From positions 186,001 to 250,000 of the forward strand of contig CAWGUF010000017.1 in NCBI GenBank assembly GCA_963825625.1: 64,000 nt of DNA. Reading direction: 5' to 3'. The stretch is from CAMDPA01 sp963825625 (GTDB lineage: Bacteria; Pseudomonadota; Alphaproteobacteria; Rhizobiales; Hyphomicrobiaceae). Every line of letters starts with the position of its first letter. Position 1 is the first letter of the stretch. Under the pieces are notes generated by a model. The model was not told where the DNA came from. It did no database searches and saw only the letters and a program-made list of their open reading frames with translations. A program made the position numbers and the translations under genes. Below, piece after piece: positions 24,748 through 33,200 of this stretch.

Positions 24748-26421
24748 ATGCCCAACGAGCACGTCGCACCAGATCAGATTGCCGGCGCAATGACGCCCCC
24801 GATCGACCTTCACGAGCATCTCGCCAGGCTCGAGGCCGCCGGCCTCCTCGTCCGCGTCGACCGGCCGATCAACAAGGATCGCGAGCTGCAGCCGCTGGTC
24901 CGCCTGCAGTTCCTCGGCGGCATACCGGAAGACGAGCGCAAGGCGTTCCTCTTCACCAACGTCACCGACGCCAAAGGCCGTCGCTACGACATGCCGGTGC
25001 TGCTCGGCGCCCTGTCGGCGTCCCCGCGCATCTATGCCATGGGCATGGGCTGCCGCGTCGAGGAAATCGGCGAGGCCTGGGTCAAGGCCATCGCCAACCC
25101 GACACCACCCAAGGTGATCGACAACGCCCCCGTTCAGGATGTCGTGCTGACCGGCGACGACCTGACCAGGGCCGGTGGTGTCTCGATGCTCCCCGTCCCG
25201 GTCTCCACGCCCGGCTTCGATTCTGCCCCGTACCTCACGGCCACGCTCTGCATCACCAAGGACCCCGAGACCGGCGTACAGAACATCGGCATGTACCGCG
25301 CGGCCCTGAAGGCGAAGGACCGCATCGCCGTACGTATGGTCGCCCGTCCCGGCGGCGCTGGTGGCTATCTGCATTGGCTGAAATATCGCGAGCGCGGCGA
25401 GAAGATGCCGATCGCCATTGCTCTGGGCGGTGCCCCGGCGGTCGTCTATACATCGCCGCAAAAGCTCAGTGTCGACGCCGACGAGATGGCGATTGCCGGT
25501 GGACTGATGGGCAGCCCCGTGGAGGCCGTCCGGTGTCGAACCGTCGATCTTCTGGTCCCCGCCCGCGCCGAGATCGTGATCGAAGGGCTGATTGACACCT
25601 CCGTGCTGGAGCCCGAGGCCCCGTTCGGCGAAAGCAACGGCTATGTCGCGCTCGAGGCCTTCAACATGCCGATGCAGGTGACCGCCATCACGCATCGCAG
25701 GGACCCGATTTTCAGTGCCATCATCTCCCAGGTCACGCCGTCGGAATCGAGTGTCATCAAGAAGGTCGCGTATGAGCCGCTGTTCCTGGCCCACTTGTCG
25801 AAATCGATGAACGTCAAGGGTGTGAAGAAAGTTGTGCTGCACGAGCCGCTCACCAATCTGCGGCCGGTCGTGTTCGTGCAATATGAGTATGGCACGCCGC
25901 GTGGCGAGGTCTGGCGCGGCATGCAGGGCGCGTCCTCATTCATGACGGCTGTAGGCAAGGTGGTGATTGCGGTCAGCGACGATATCGACCCGTCTTCGGT
26001 CGATGCGATCCTGTGGTCGATCGCCTATCGCGCCAAGATCAGCGAGGACGTTCACATCGTCCCCAACCGCACTGGCGGCCAGGGCAGCCAGTATAACGTC
26101 CAGGCCGGGCAATCGGCCGCCGCCGGCATGGATGCGACACTGCTCATCGATGCTACGCGCAAGCGTCCCATGCCCCCATTGGCATTGCCCGGCCGCGAGT
26201 ACATGGAAAGCGCCCAGGAAATCTGGAAGGAGCTGGGTTTGCCTGAGTTGAAGCTCAATGCCCCTTGGCACGGCTATACGCTCGGCGACTGGACCGACGA
26301 TTGGCAGCGCTTTGCCGATCGCACCGTCGCGGGCGAGTGGGAGGCCAACGGCGAGGAGACATTGCTGCGGCAGCGCCCGGGGCTGGAGCCGGAAACGTCG
26401 GTCAAGAAGGTGGAATGGTAA
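24748..26421 (+). CDS. UbiD-family (prenylated-FMN) decarboxylase
   Basis: A 557-residue UbiD-type decarboxylase, which uses prenylated FMN to remove carboxyl groups from aromatic or unsaturated acids. Landmarks are VLLGALSASPRIYAMGMG, MYRAALKAKDRIAVRM (~180-195), the E-R-E region PEAPFGESNGYVALE (~283) and the C-terminal half DIDPSSVDAILWSIAYRAK. The presence of ubiX at 35114 supplies the cofactor enzyme. Length is above UbiD (~490) and closer to phenolic-acid carboxylase relatives. I start at ATG 24748; an ATG at 24790 is possible, and the open frame back to 24613 is Pro/Arg-rich and unlikely. The gene diverges from the LLM-TauD pair, so a role in ubiquinone synthesis is less likely than in aromatic catabolism. 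Confidence 0.85.
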   Translation: MPNEHVAPDQIAGAMTPPIDLHEHLARLEAAGLLVRVDRPINKDRELQPLVRLQFLGGIPEDERKAFLFTNVTDAKGRRYDMPVLLGALSASPRIYAMGMGCRVEEIGEAWVKAIANPTPPKVIDNAPVQDVVLTGDDLTRAGGVSMLPVPVSTPGFDSAPYLTATLCITKDPETGVQNIGMYRAALKAKDRIAVRMVARPGGAGGYLHWLKYRERGEKMPIAIALGGAPAVVYTSPQKLSVDADEMAIAGGLMGSPVEAVRCRTVDLLVPARAEIVIEGLIDTSVLEPEAPFGESNGYVALEAFNMPMQVTAITHRRDPIFSAIISQVTPSESSVIKKVAYEPLFLAHLSKSMNVKGVKKVVLHEPLTNLRPVVFVQYEYGTPRGEVWRGMQGASSFMTAVGKVVIAVSDDIDPSSVDAILWSIAYRAKISEDVHIVPNRTGGQGSQYNVQAGQSAAAGMDATLLIDATRKRPMPPLALPGREYMESAQEIWKELGLPELKLNAPWHGYTLGDWTDDWQRFADRTVAGEWEANGEETLLRQRPGLEPETSVKKVEW

Positions 26422-26471
26422 AGGTGCGTCCGGCTGCGGGCACCGGTCTGCAGGAAGAAGAATGAGGGCCC

Positions 26472-27248
26472 ATGCCTAACCCGATCACCGCCGGATGCCT
26501 GTCCGATCTGCCCGGCATCCGGCACGGTTTTTTCACGCGCGAGGGCGGAGTCTCGCAGGGCATTTATGCCTCGCTCAATTGCGGCCACGGTTCAGCGGAT
26601 GCACCGGAGCGGGTGAGTGAGAACCGCCGCCGCGTCGCCGCTCACCTGGGCATCGATGGCGCCGAGCGGGTGATGACCCTCTATCAGGTCCACAGCGCGA
26701 CGGCTTTGAGCGTGTCGGCCCCGACGCCGCGCGATCGGTTGCCCAAGGCCGACGCGCTCGTCACGGCGACACCGGGCCTCGTCGTCGGCGCGCTGGCAGC
26801 GGATTGCACGCCCGTGCTGTTTGCGGATCCGGAGGCGAAGGTCGTTGCCGCCGCCCACGCTGGTTGGCGAGGCGCTCTTTCTGGCATCCTGGAGGCAACG
26901 ATAGCTGAAATGCTCAGGCATGGTGCGCGACCCGATCGGATACGAGCCGCGATTGGACCGTGCATCAGCCAGGCCGCTTACGAGGTGGGACCGGAGTTCG
27001 AGGCCGCGTTCGTCGCAGCGGATGCCGCCAATTCCCGCTTCTTCCGTCGTCCGGTGCCTGGAGCTCGCCCCCATTTCGACCTACCAGGATACGTGGAAAT
27101 GCGGATGACGCGAGCAGGTTTGGGAGCGGTGGAACGCCAATCGCTGTGCACCAGCTCAAACGAATCGCTGCTTTTCAGCTATCGGCGTATGAAAAGAGAT
27201 GGCGAACCGGATTACGGCCGTCAAATCTCTGCCATCGTTGTGGCATAG
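26472..27248 (+). CDS. pgeF: Purine nucleoside phosphorylase / multicopper-oxidase-domain protein (YfiH/PgeF)
   Basis: A 258-residue member of the laccase-domain family (DUF152). It carries GFFTREGGVSQGIYASLNCG at the start, QVHSATALSV (~79), AADCTPVLFADP (~118), AAHAGWRGALSGI (~136) and the end CTSSNESLLFSYRR. The zinc-binding His and Cys residues of the family (H in QVHS, C in ADC, H in AHAGWRG) are all present. Members cleave purine nucleosides in a phosphorylase or hydrolase reaction, and YfiH has been tied to cell-wall quality. It follows the UbiD-like gene after 50 bases on the same strand. Confidence 0.92.
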   Translation: MPNPITAGCLSDLPGIRHGFFTREGGVSQGIYASLNCGHGSADAPERVSENRRRVAAHLGIDGAERVMTLYQVHSATALSVSAPTPRDRLPKADALVTATPGLVVGALAADCTPVLFADPEAKVVAAAHAGWRGALSGILEATIAEMLRHGARPDRIRAAIGPCISQAAYEVGPEFEAAFVAADAANSRFFRRPVPGARPHFDLPGYVEMRMTRAGLGAVERQSLCTSSNESLLFSYRRMKRDGEPDYGRQISAIVVA

Positions 27249-27443
27249 CGGCATAATCCACAGTTTCGCCCGTACCAGAGGCCCCGAATCATCGGAAACC
27301 ATCGGGCCAGTCGGTTTCCTGGCTTTACGTTGCCGCGATCGAGCTTTATTGACTGTAGCGGAGAGTAGCCGGGAGAGGGATTGGGCCGCCGGGTTAGTAT
27401 GCCGGCCACCGGATGACAGCGGGTCGAATTGAAGGGGGACGTC

Positions 27444-28559
27444 ATGTCGACGACCACTGACGCCGTTGCGCTGTGGCAGGTCGGTTCGCGCGGAGCGCTT
27501 GTTGCTCTCGTCGCCTGCTTCGGTGCAACGCTTGCCGGATGCGGAAGCTCAGGTCTCCTGAGCAATAACAGCACGGCGACTTCGCCGGCGCCAGCCTTAG
27601 CGGCTGCGCCTGCCAAGCCGCAACCACCACCGCCTGTAAGTCAAAGTCGCGTCGCACTGGCACCGATCGTTGGTGCCCCCGATGCGATCGGCAAGCAGTT
27701 GTCTGCTAATCTCGCTACCGCTTTGCAACGGCAGCGCGTGGCAATGGCCCAAGGCGGGGAGAAACCTGATTACACGCTGCGCGGCTATATGGTTGCGGCC
27801 AAAGACAAGGCGGGCGTGAAGGTATCTTATATCTGGGATTTGACGGATCCGACCGGCAAACGAGCCAATCGGATCCAGGGTGAGGAAATCGCTTCTGGCG
27901 CAAATAGCCGAGAGCCTTGGAGCGCGCTCACGCCCCCCATGATGCAGACCATTGCCGACAAGACGGCGGCATCGCTGTCCACGTCGCTGGCCAGTCTCAC
28001 ACCGACGGTTGCAAGGGCTGCCGCCCCCGTGGGTGTTGGCGCCTCGACACGCACTGCGGCATTGCCGACGCCTGCAGTGGGAGCCGCGGCGAGCGCAGCT
28101 TCGACGGCGACCACCGGTAGCATCCCGCGGTCATTGCCGCGTGTCGCTGCCGTGTCTGCAAGCCCGAGCGTCCTCGTTCCGCCGATCACGGGCGCTCCGG
28201 GTGACGGAAATTCCTCTCTGATGCAGGCCATGCGGAATCATCTGCAGCAGGCCGGCATCGCGCCAGCGGCAGCGGGTCAGCAAGCCTATCGCGTGTCAGG
28301 CAGGGTCGTTATGGGGCAGCCAAGCAACGGTAAGCAATCGATCAAGATCGATTGGGACGTTCGTGATCCCAATGGCGGCAAGTTGGCCACGGTTACACAG
28401 AACAACGACATTCAGGCCGGCACTCTGGATCGGTCCTGGGGTAACACTGCCAGCGATGCCGCCCAAGGCGCAGCAGTGAAGATCAAGGCGTTGATCGATG
28501 AGCACCGGGCCAGTGCTGGTGGCACCACTGCAGCCACTGTCGCCAGATCTCGGAGTTGA
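27444..28559 (+). CDS. Putative lipoprotein of unknown function
   Basis: From ATG 27444 (GAAGGGGG upstream) the 371-residue product has a long basic-hydrophobic start and a lipobox-like TLAGC near residue 36, followed by a Ser/Ala/Pro-rich linker, so a lipid-anchored outer or inner membrane protein is likely. Two similar halves can be seen: VALAPIVGAPDAIGKQLSANL with YTLRGYMVAAKDKAGVKVSYIWDLTDPTGKR (split here), and VLVPPITGAPGDGNSSLMQAM with YRVSGRVVMGQ followed by IKIDWDVRDPNGGK. Each half pairs a short strand-rich domain ending in DxxDPxG. An Ala-rich linker joins them. The function is unknown; it is followed by a strong hairpin and then prs. Confidence 0.75.
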   Translation: MSTTTDAVALWQVGSRGALVALVACFGATLAGCGSSGLLSNNSTATSPAPALAAAPAKPQPPPPVSQSRVALAPIVGAPDAIGKQLSANLATALQRQRVAMAQGGEKPDYTLRGYMVAAKDKAGVKVSYIWDLTDPTGKRANRIQGEEIASGANSREPWSALTPPMMQTIADKTAASLSTSLASLTPTVARAAAPVGVGASTRTAALPTPAVGAAASAASTATTGSIPRSLPRVAAVSASPSVLVPPITGAPGDGNSSLMQAMRNHLQQAGIAPAAAGQQAYRVSGRVVMGQPSNGKQSIKIDWDVRDPNGGKLATVTQNNDIQAGTLDRSWGNTASDAAQGAAVKIKALIDEHRASAGGTTAATVARSRS

Positions 28560-28889
28560 CGAAATGCTCAGGTGTCTGGAAGCCTCCTTCCAGGCCCTGG
28601 GTAGCGGTGTTACGGTTCTACACCATTATGTCATATTGAGCGGGCTCCGGGATTTACAGTCCGGAGCCCGCTTGCTATTAGCCGCTCGCAACCAAGATGG
28701 AGCCTCACCTTTGACAGGGCTAGATCAAGGTGAAGCCCGCCTGATCGTTTGCTGGCCGGGCGGCCGCTGCGACGGGAGCCGTCCGCGCGCGGTATCGAGC
28801 AGGCAGACTGTGCTAGAAGAATGTTGCCCGTTCAATCCAGGGCAGCACAGCTTACATATCCCGGCCAATCAACAATCCGGCAGGCCTGC
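28560..28889. other. Gap between lipoprotein and prs
   Basis: Apart from the terminator-like hairpin at 28640-28673 I see no gene. The frame running into prs from 28749 has no ribosome site and is not counted. The region should hold the prs promoter; a TTGACA at 28711 has no convincing -10 partner. Confidence 0.5.
28640..28673 (+). terminator. Strong hairpin behind the lipoprotein gene
   Basis: An 11-bp perfect stem gcgggctccgg/ccggagcccgc with a 10-base loop, followed by TTGCTATT. It sits 80 bases after the lipoprotein stop and before prs; the T-tract is weak, so read-through is possible. Confidence 0.6.
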
Positions 28890-29879
28890 ATGAGCACGCA
28901 AATTCTGCGCAAGAAGCGAGGCGGCAGCGACGATCTCCGCATAAAGATTGTCTCTGGAAACGCCAACCGGTCGCTCGCGGATGAGATTTGCGAGTTTCTC
29001 GGCCAGGAGTTGACCAAAGGCTTCTGTAAGCGCTTTGCCGATCACGAGATTTATGTCGAGATCGAAGAGAACGTCCGCGGCGAGGACGTCTATGTCGTGC
29101 AGTCGACCTCTAATCCCGCCAATGACAATCTGATGGAGTTGCTGATATTGATTGACGCGCTGAAGCGGGCTTCGGCGCGGCGTATCACGGCAGTGATGCC
29201 CTATTTCGGCTATGCCCGGCAGGACCGGAAGCCTGGACCGCGTACGCCTATCAGCGCCAAGCTCGTCGCCAACATGATCGAGCGCGCCGGCGCCAACCGT
29301 GTCATGACGCTTGATCTGCATGCGGGGCAGATCCAGGGCTTCTTCGATATTCCAACCGACAACTTGTTCTCTGCGCCTGTGATGGTTCGCGACATCAAGG
29401 ATCGGTTTCATTTGTCCGAAGTCGTCGTCGTATCGCCTGACGTGGGGGGTGTGGTGCGCGCACGCGCGCTCGCCAAGCGGATAGATGCACCGATCGCGAT
29501 CTGCGACAAGCAGCGCCGCCGCGCCAACGAGATCGAATCCATGACGCTGATCGGCGACGTGGCCGGAAAACGCTGCATTCTCGTTGATGATATCGTCGAC
29601 TCGGGCGGCACCCTTTGTAATGCGGCGGAGGTTTTGCTGGCCGGTGGTGCCAAGGAGGTGCTGGCCTACATCACGCACGGCGTGCTGTCGGGAGGCGCGG
29701 TAGAGCGCATCAAGCAGTCCCACATCAAGTCCCTCGTCATCACCGACTCGATCAAGCCGACGGATGCCGTGAAGGCCGCCGGAAATATCCGGATTCTCTC
29801 GATCAACCGGCTGATAGCCGAGGCCATCAAGCGCACGGCCAACGAGGAGAGCGTGTCCGGGTTGTTCTACGACTATTGA
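28890..29879 (+). CDS. prs: Ribose-phosphate pyrophosphokinase
   Basis: PRPP synthetase makes phosphoribosyl pyrophosphate from ribose 5-phosphate and ATP for nucleotide, histidine and NAD synthesis. The product has 329 residues from ATG 28890. Motifs are IKIVSGNANRSLADEI (~18), the ATP loop FADHEIYVEIEENVRG (~47), MPYFGYARQDRKPGPRTPISAK (~104, broken here by wording), the PRPP loop ILVDDIVDSGGTLCNAA (~230) and GVLSGGAVERI. A longer start at 28749 is rejected because it adds an Arg/Ser-rich leader with no ribosome site. Confidence 0.96.
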   Translation: MSTQILRKKRGGSDDLRIKIVSGNANRSLADEICEFLGQELTKGFCKRFADHEIYVEIEENVRGEDVYVVQSTSNPANDNLMELLILIDALKRASARRITAVMPYFGYARQDRKPGPRTPISAKLVANMIERAGANRVMTLDLHAGQIQGFFDIPTDNLFSAPVMVRDIKDRFHLSEVVVVSPDVGGVVRARALAKRIDAPIAICDKQRRRANEIESMTLIGDVAGKRCILVDDIVDSGGTLCNAAEVLLAGGAKEVLAYITHGVLSGGAVERIKQSHIKSLVITDSIKPTDAVKAAGNIRILSINRLIAEAIKRTANEESVSGLFYDY

Positions 29880-29993
29880 CGCCCGGCCAGTAGCCAGCCT
29901 GTAGGCTTGGTCACGTCTCGAGATTCACACCTTCAAGACACGTCCGTCCCCGATTGACCCAGATCACGGGCAAAGCGGCTCATTTCGCGTCTC

Positions 29994-30081
29994 ATACCGG
30001 AGAACCTCAGTTTTGGCCTGTGGTCGAACCTGAGGTTTGCAGGTATCCGCGCGCAGGGTTGGTGTGGCGGCTGCGCGCAAA
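29994..30081 (+). repeat. Dispersed 88-bp repeat, copy 1
   Basis: Closely matches the reverse complement of 58722-58809 (about seven mismatches). It contains an inverted repeat aacctcag/ctgaggtt (30003-30010, 30030-30037) and ends in the first 40-bp unit of the tandem array. Confidence 0.85.
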
Positions 30082-30149
30082 AAAAAACGCGCGCAGGGTT
30101 GGTGTGGCGGCTGCGCGCAAAAAAAACCGCGCGCAGGGTTGGTGTGGCG
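30049..30149. repeat. Tandem 40-bp repeat, about 2.5 units
   Basis: Units starting at 30049, 30089 and 30129 share gcgcgcagggttggtgtggc, then cggctgcgcgc and a run of eight or nine As. The arms gcgcgcag/ctgcgcgc can form a hairpin in each unit. The third unit stops short and runs into the leader of the cytochrome gene. Confidence 0.9.
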
Positions 30150-30171
30150 CAGATGAATCTGGGGAAGCAGG

Positions 30172-30510
30172 ATGGCATGGAAGTACTCATTATACGCGCT
30201 AGTTCTGGCCGCTGCAGTCGGTTCGGTGTCAGCCCAGGCGCAGCCGGCGGAGCCGGGTGATCCGCGCCGGGGCGGCGCGATAGCCGACAAGCTCTGCTCT
30301 AGCTGCCATGCCACCGACCCGCAGGGCGCCCGCGTCATCCGCGGCGACGTTCCGTCCTTTCGCGCCATCGCCGCTTCGCCCCGCACAACGCCAGAGCGCC
30401 TGGCCGGCGCCATCATCCTTCCCCATCCCGTGATGCCGAATGTCCCTCTCACGCGACAGGAGATCAGGGACATCATCGCTTACATCATGACGCTGAAGCC
30501 GTCGCAATGA
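30172..30510 (+). CDS. Small class I c-type cytochrome
   Basis: A 112-residue exported cytochrome: signal peptide with cleavage likely after VSAQA near residue 23, then the heme-binding C-S-S-C-H (~42-46) and a distal methionine in HPVMPNVPL (~86). The C-terminal helix RQEIRDIIAYIMTL is typical of the short electron-carrier cytochromes. Its ATG has GGGGAAGCAGG upstream and lies 23 bases after a tandem repeat array. The redox partner is unknown, as no dehydrogenase adjoins it. Confidence 0.9.
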   Translation: MAWKYSLYALVLAAAVGSVSAQAQPAEPGDPRRGGAIADKLCSSCHATDPQGARVIRGDVPSFRAIAASPRTTPERLAGAIILPHPVMPNVPLTRQEIRDIIAYIMTLKPSQ

Positions 30511-30947
30511 TCCCGAACGAGAAATGATCCCGAACGAGAGTGGCGCGGCAACTAGTGTGGCGTCGCGCCTTAATTGACTGATAGTTGCGGCTCGGTTGGT
30601 GTCAATTAAGGCGCGATGAACGCCACACTAAGCGATTGACTTTGCTAGTGGCCTTCATGTCGCTCCTAAATCGTCAGCGGTTGCGGCTAACCTAGCGATT
30701 TAGGCGCGACAGGCCACTAGTGTTCCGGACGATAAATCGGACGCACACGAAGGCCGCGACTGCGGCCCGGCGCCCCCGGCAGCGACCCGCCGCGCAGCCT
30801 CGGGCTGTTGCCCGGAGCGCCCCCAAAAAATGCGGCGCAGTCGCCGGGCTACCAAGAGTGCGCCGCCCCCGCGGAGTGCCAGGCCTTTAGGCCGGTGCGG
30901 CACGTGAGCGAGAACGCCAGATCGTTTCCGCCTCAGGCGGAAACGAT
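30511..30947. other. Gene-free stretch with palindromic repeats
   Basis: No coding region is visible. It contains two CTAG-bounded palindromes (30552-30720), a CTAG-adjacent partial element from 30721, a GC-rich part without clear signals, and a perfect 14-bp-arm hairpin at 30919-30949 that overlaps the stop of the MetE-like gene. Confidence 0.65.
30552..30720. repeat. CTAG-bounded palindromic repeat pair, copy 1
   Basis: Two adjacent inverted repeats. The first has arms around agtgtggcgtcgcgccttaa and its complement (30554-30629); the second runs from ctagtggcct to aggccactag (30645-30720). The whole 169-bp block recurs at 60765-60930 with about ten mismatches. Confidence 0.85.
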
Positions 30948-30949
30948 CT
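30919..30949. repeat. Perfect hairpin, 14-bp arms, TCA loop
   Basis: agatcgtttccgcc and ggcggaaacgatct enclose TCA. The last bases form the stop codon of the MetE-like gene on the minus strand. No T-run follows on that strand, so it looks like a repeat element or mRNA-stabilising structure rather than a terminator. Confidence 0.65.
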
Positions 30950-32096
30950 AAGCGTCCGGCCACACCTCGTTTGCGACCTCTGTTATAAGTCGCAGCTTGC
31001 CTTCCTCGTCCGCCTCCGTCAGCGGATTGCCCACGATGGAGCTGGCAAAACCGCACTGTGGCGCCAGGGCCAGCTGCTCCAGCGGCGCATAGCGTGCAGC
31101 GTCCTCGATCCGCCGCTTCAGTGCATCCTTCGTCTCCATTGCGGGCGATTTGGACGACACGATGCCGATAGCGACCACCTTGTGTCCGCGCGGCAGCAGC
31201 CGCAACGGCTCGAACGTGCCCGCGCGTGCGCTGTCGAACTCCAGAAAGTAGCCGTCTACGTTGATGCGATTGAACATCACATCGGCGACCGGGTCGTAGC
31301 CCCCTTCCGCCGCCCAGTAGCCTTCCCTGTTGCCGCGGCACTGGTGCAGCGTCACGCTGACATCGTCCGGCACCACCTCCAGAACCTCGTTGATGCGCTC
31401 CGCATACGTCACGAGCAGCTCATCAGGGTCGTTGCCCCACTTCCGCACGGTCTCGCGATACTGCGGATCGCATAGAAACGCGATGCTCGTGTCGTCCAGC
31501 TGGATATAGCGCGCACCGGCATCGATCAGGGCGCGCATCTCCTGTCTGTACGCTTCCACCACATCATGCCAGAACGCGTCGACCGACTGATAGCACGTCT
31601 CCAGGACGCCTTTGTCGCCGAGTGCAAACATGTGCATGAGGATCGGCGCCGGGATTGTCACCTTTGGCGCCAATCGTGTGTTGGCAGCGAGAAATTCGAA
31701 GGCTCGCACGATCGGGCTCGGTCGCCACCTGATCGGCTGCTCGATCCAAAGTCGCGAGAATGCCTGCTGCACACCCCCCTCGTTGCGCCAGCTCAAGTCT
31801 GTCGTGCCTGTACGATTGGCTGCCAGGCCCTGCCAGTTCATTACCAGTTCCAGCCACCAGCTTCGGCGCCGAAATTCGCCGTCCGTGGCCAGCCGCAAGC
31901 CGGCGCGCTCCTGTAGCGCGATCACGTCCCGGATGCATTCGTCCTCCACGGCGCGCAATTCCGCATTATCGTGCGGACCGAGATTCTGGTCCGGCGTTTG
32001 CGGCCCGAGAAAACGCTCGCGCGCCTGCTTGAGGCGATGCGGCCGCAGCAGACTGCCGACATGATCGGCGCGGAAAGGTGGACGGGTGCGGCTCAA
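30948..32096 (-). CDS. Cobalamin-independent methionine synthase-like protein
   Basis: A 382-residue protein with the C-terminal (catalytic) barrel of MetE only: RADHVGSLLRP at the start, LATDGEFRRRSW (~65), the zinc-site pair VTLHQCRGN (~255) and APQCGFAS (~350). MetE itself is about 750 residues with two barrels; single-barrel relatives are often demethylases or methyltransferases with unidentified methyl donors. The start is TTG at 32096, backed by GAGGAG. It is the last gene of a three-gene operon with an alpha/beta hydrolase and a Bug receptor, so the substrate is probably imported. Confidence 0.82.
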   Translation of the reverse strand: MSRTRPPFRADHVGSLLRPHRLKQARERFLGPQTPDQNLGPHDNAELRAVEDECIRDVIALQERAGLRLATDGEFRRRSWWLELVMNWQGLAANRTGTTDLSWRNEGGVQQAFSRLWIEQPIRWRPSPIVRAFEFLAANTRLAPKVTIPAPILMHMFALGDKGVLETCYQSVDAFWHDVVEAYRQEMRALIDAGARYIQLDDTSIAFLCDPQYRETVRKWGNDPDELLVTYAERINEVLEVVPDDVSVTLHQCRGNREGYWAAEGGYDPVADVMFNRINVDGYFLEFDSARAGTFEPLRLLPRGHKVVAIGIVSSKSPAMETKDALKRRIEDAARYAPLEQLALAPQCGFASSIVGNPLTEADEEGKLRLITEVANEVWPDA

Positions 32097-32158
32097 CGTA
32101 GGCTCTCCTCAATTTCACTCGTGCACGGGTTTGCCCGATCGGGCCCGTCCGCCCAGCA

Positions 32159-33130
32159 TCATCGCGTTGCCTGCACGGCCGATCTGATCTCGCCGTCTGA
32201 TCTGCCCTTGGCACATAACGCGGCTGCCGTCAGCGCAGCCGACGACAAGCCGTGACGCTCCGGGTCCTTGGCTTCGGCCTCGATCAGCATGACGTGGTGC
32301 CCTTGCGCACGCAACCGCTGAGCCCACTCTTCCTGTTCCGGGAACGGCGTTACTGCATCGCGCTTGTCGCCGATGACGAAGCTTCGGCGGGTGCTGTCCT
32401 GCACGACGCCCTCGATCTCGCGCAGCGGTACCAGATATCTCTGGCCGGGATTTCCGAATACGTTGGTGCGTGTCGTGCCGCCGCCTTTCAGGCGAGGAAC
32501 GCCGTAGGCCCCGGATGACATGGCGGCGCATGCGATATCGCGGCGGCCCGTCACCATCAGTTGGGCGATGATCCGGGAACCGCCCGACTGGCCGGCCAGC
32601 GCCAGTCTGCCGACCGAAAGCTTGCGCTTTACCGCATCGATCGTTGCAGACATTACCGCCGCCTCATCGCGCCGTCCGCCCAGCAGGTGAAACCCGGTTG
32701 ATCCCAACAGGCCCGGCCGGCCGATCATCACGAACGGCAGGTCATAGGTCTTTGCCAGGCTTTGCGCGCGCTTGGCATAGGCCTCGCGCAACTTGTTCTG
32801 TTGGGTCTCGCCGAGCCGGTTTTGCGGCATGTCACCGCTGAAGTACAGCACCGCCGCCCCACCGCTGGCAGAGCCAGCCGTGGCATATGCGATGCATTCC
32901 ACACCGTCCTGGAATTCCACCCAAAGCCGATCGCTGCGGCTCTGGCAGTCCCGCCTTTCGACACGAATGACATGTGCTTCCTTGCCGTCGCCGACCACGA
33001 GTTGGGCAAATGGCTCCGCCGTAATCGGCGGCTCTTGAAAGAATGCCTGCGAACCGAACAATGCTAGCGCCGCCACGCCGAGCACCAGCCACATTGTTTG
33101 TGGTCCCAGTACGCCGCCGGGCGATGCCAT
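32159..33130 (-). CDS. Alpha/beta-hydrolase-like protein, membrane-tethered
   Basis: A 323-residue protein with an N-terminal hydrophobic anchor (~12-30, TMWLVLGVAALALFG), then a hydrolase fold with the nucleophile elbow GQSGGS (~187), a likely acid (DKRDAVTPFPEQ) and a C-terminal histidine (ERHGLSS). The elbow serine is well placed. It starts at ATG 33130 with a strong AAAGGAGG site. It lies between the MetE-like gene (62 bases) and the Bug receptor (70 bases), so it may cleave an imported ester or amide. The exact reaction is unknown. Confidence 0.78.
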   Translation of the reverse strand: MASPGGVLGPQTMWLVLGVAALALFGSQAFFQEPPITAEPFAQLVVGDGKEAHVIRVERRDCQSRSDRLWVEFQDGVECIAYATAGSASGGAAVLYFSGDMPQNRLGETQQNKLREAYAKRAQSLAKTYDLPFVMIGRPGLLGSTGFHLLGGRRDEAAVMSATIDAVKRKLSVGRLALAGQSGGSRIIAQLMVTGRRDIACAAMSSGAYGVPRLKGGGTTRTNVFGNPGQRYLVPLREIEGVVQDSTRRSFVIGDKRDAVTPFPEQEEWAQRLRAQGHHVMLIEAEAKDPERHGLSSAALTAAALCAKGRSDGEIRSAVQATR

Positions 33131-33200
33131 ATTGCCTCCTTTGAGCGAAGGCGGCGCACCACCGCGCGCCGCCTCAAGTGATTGTCATCGAGCCGCCAGC

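Noticed and set aside
30049..30149. CRISPR-like array
   Set aside because: The 40-bp units repeat almost completely with no unique spacers, and no cas gene is near.
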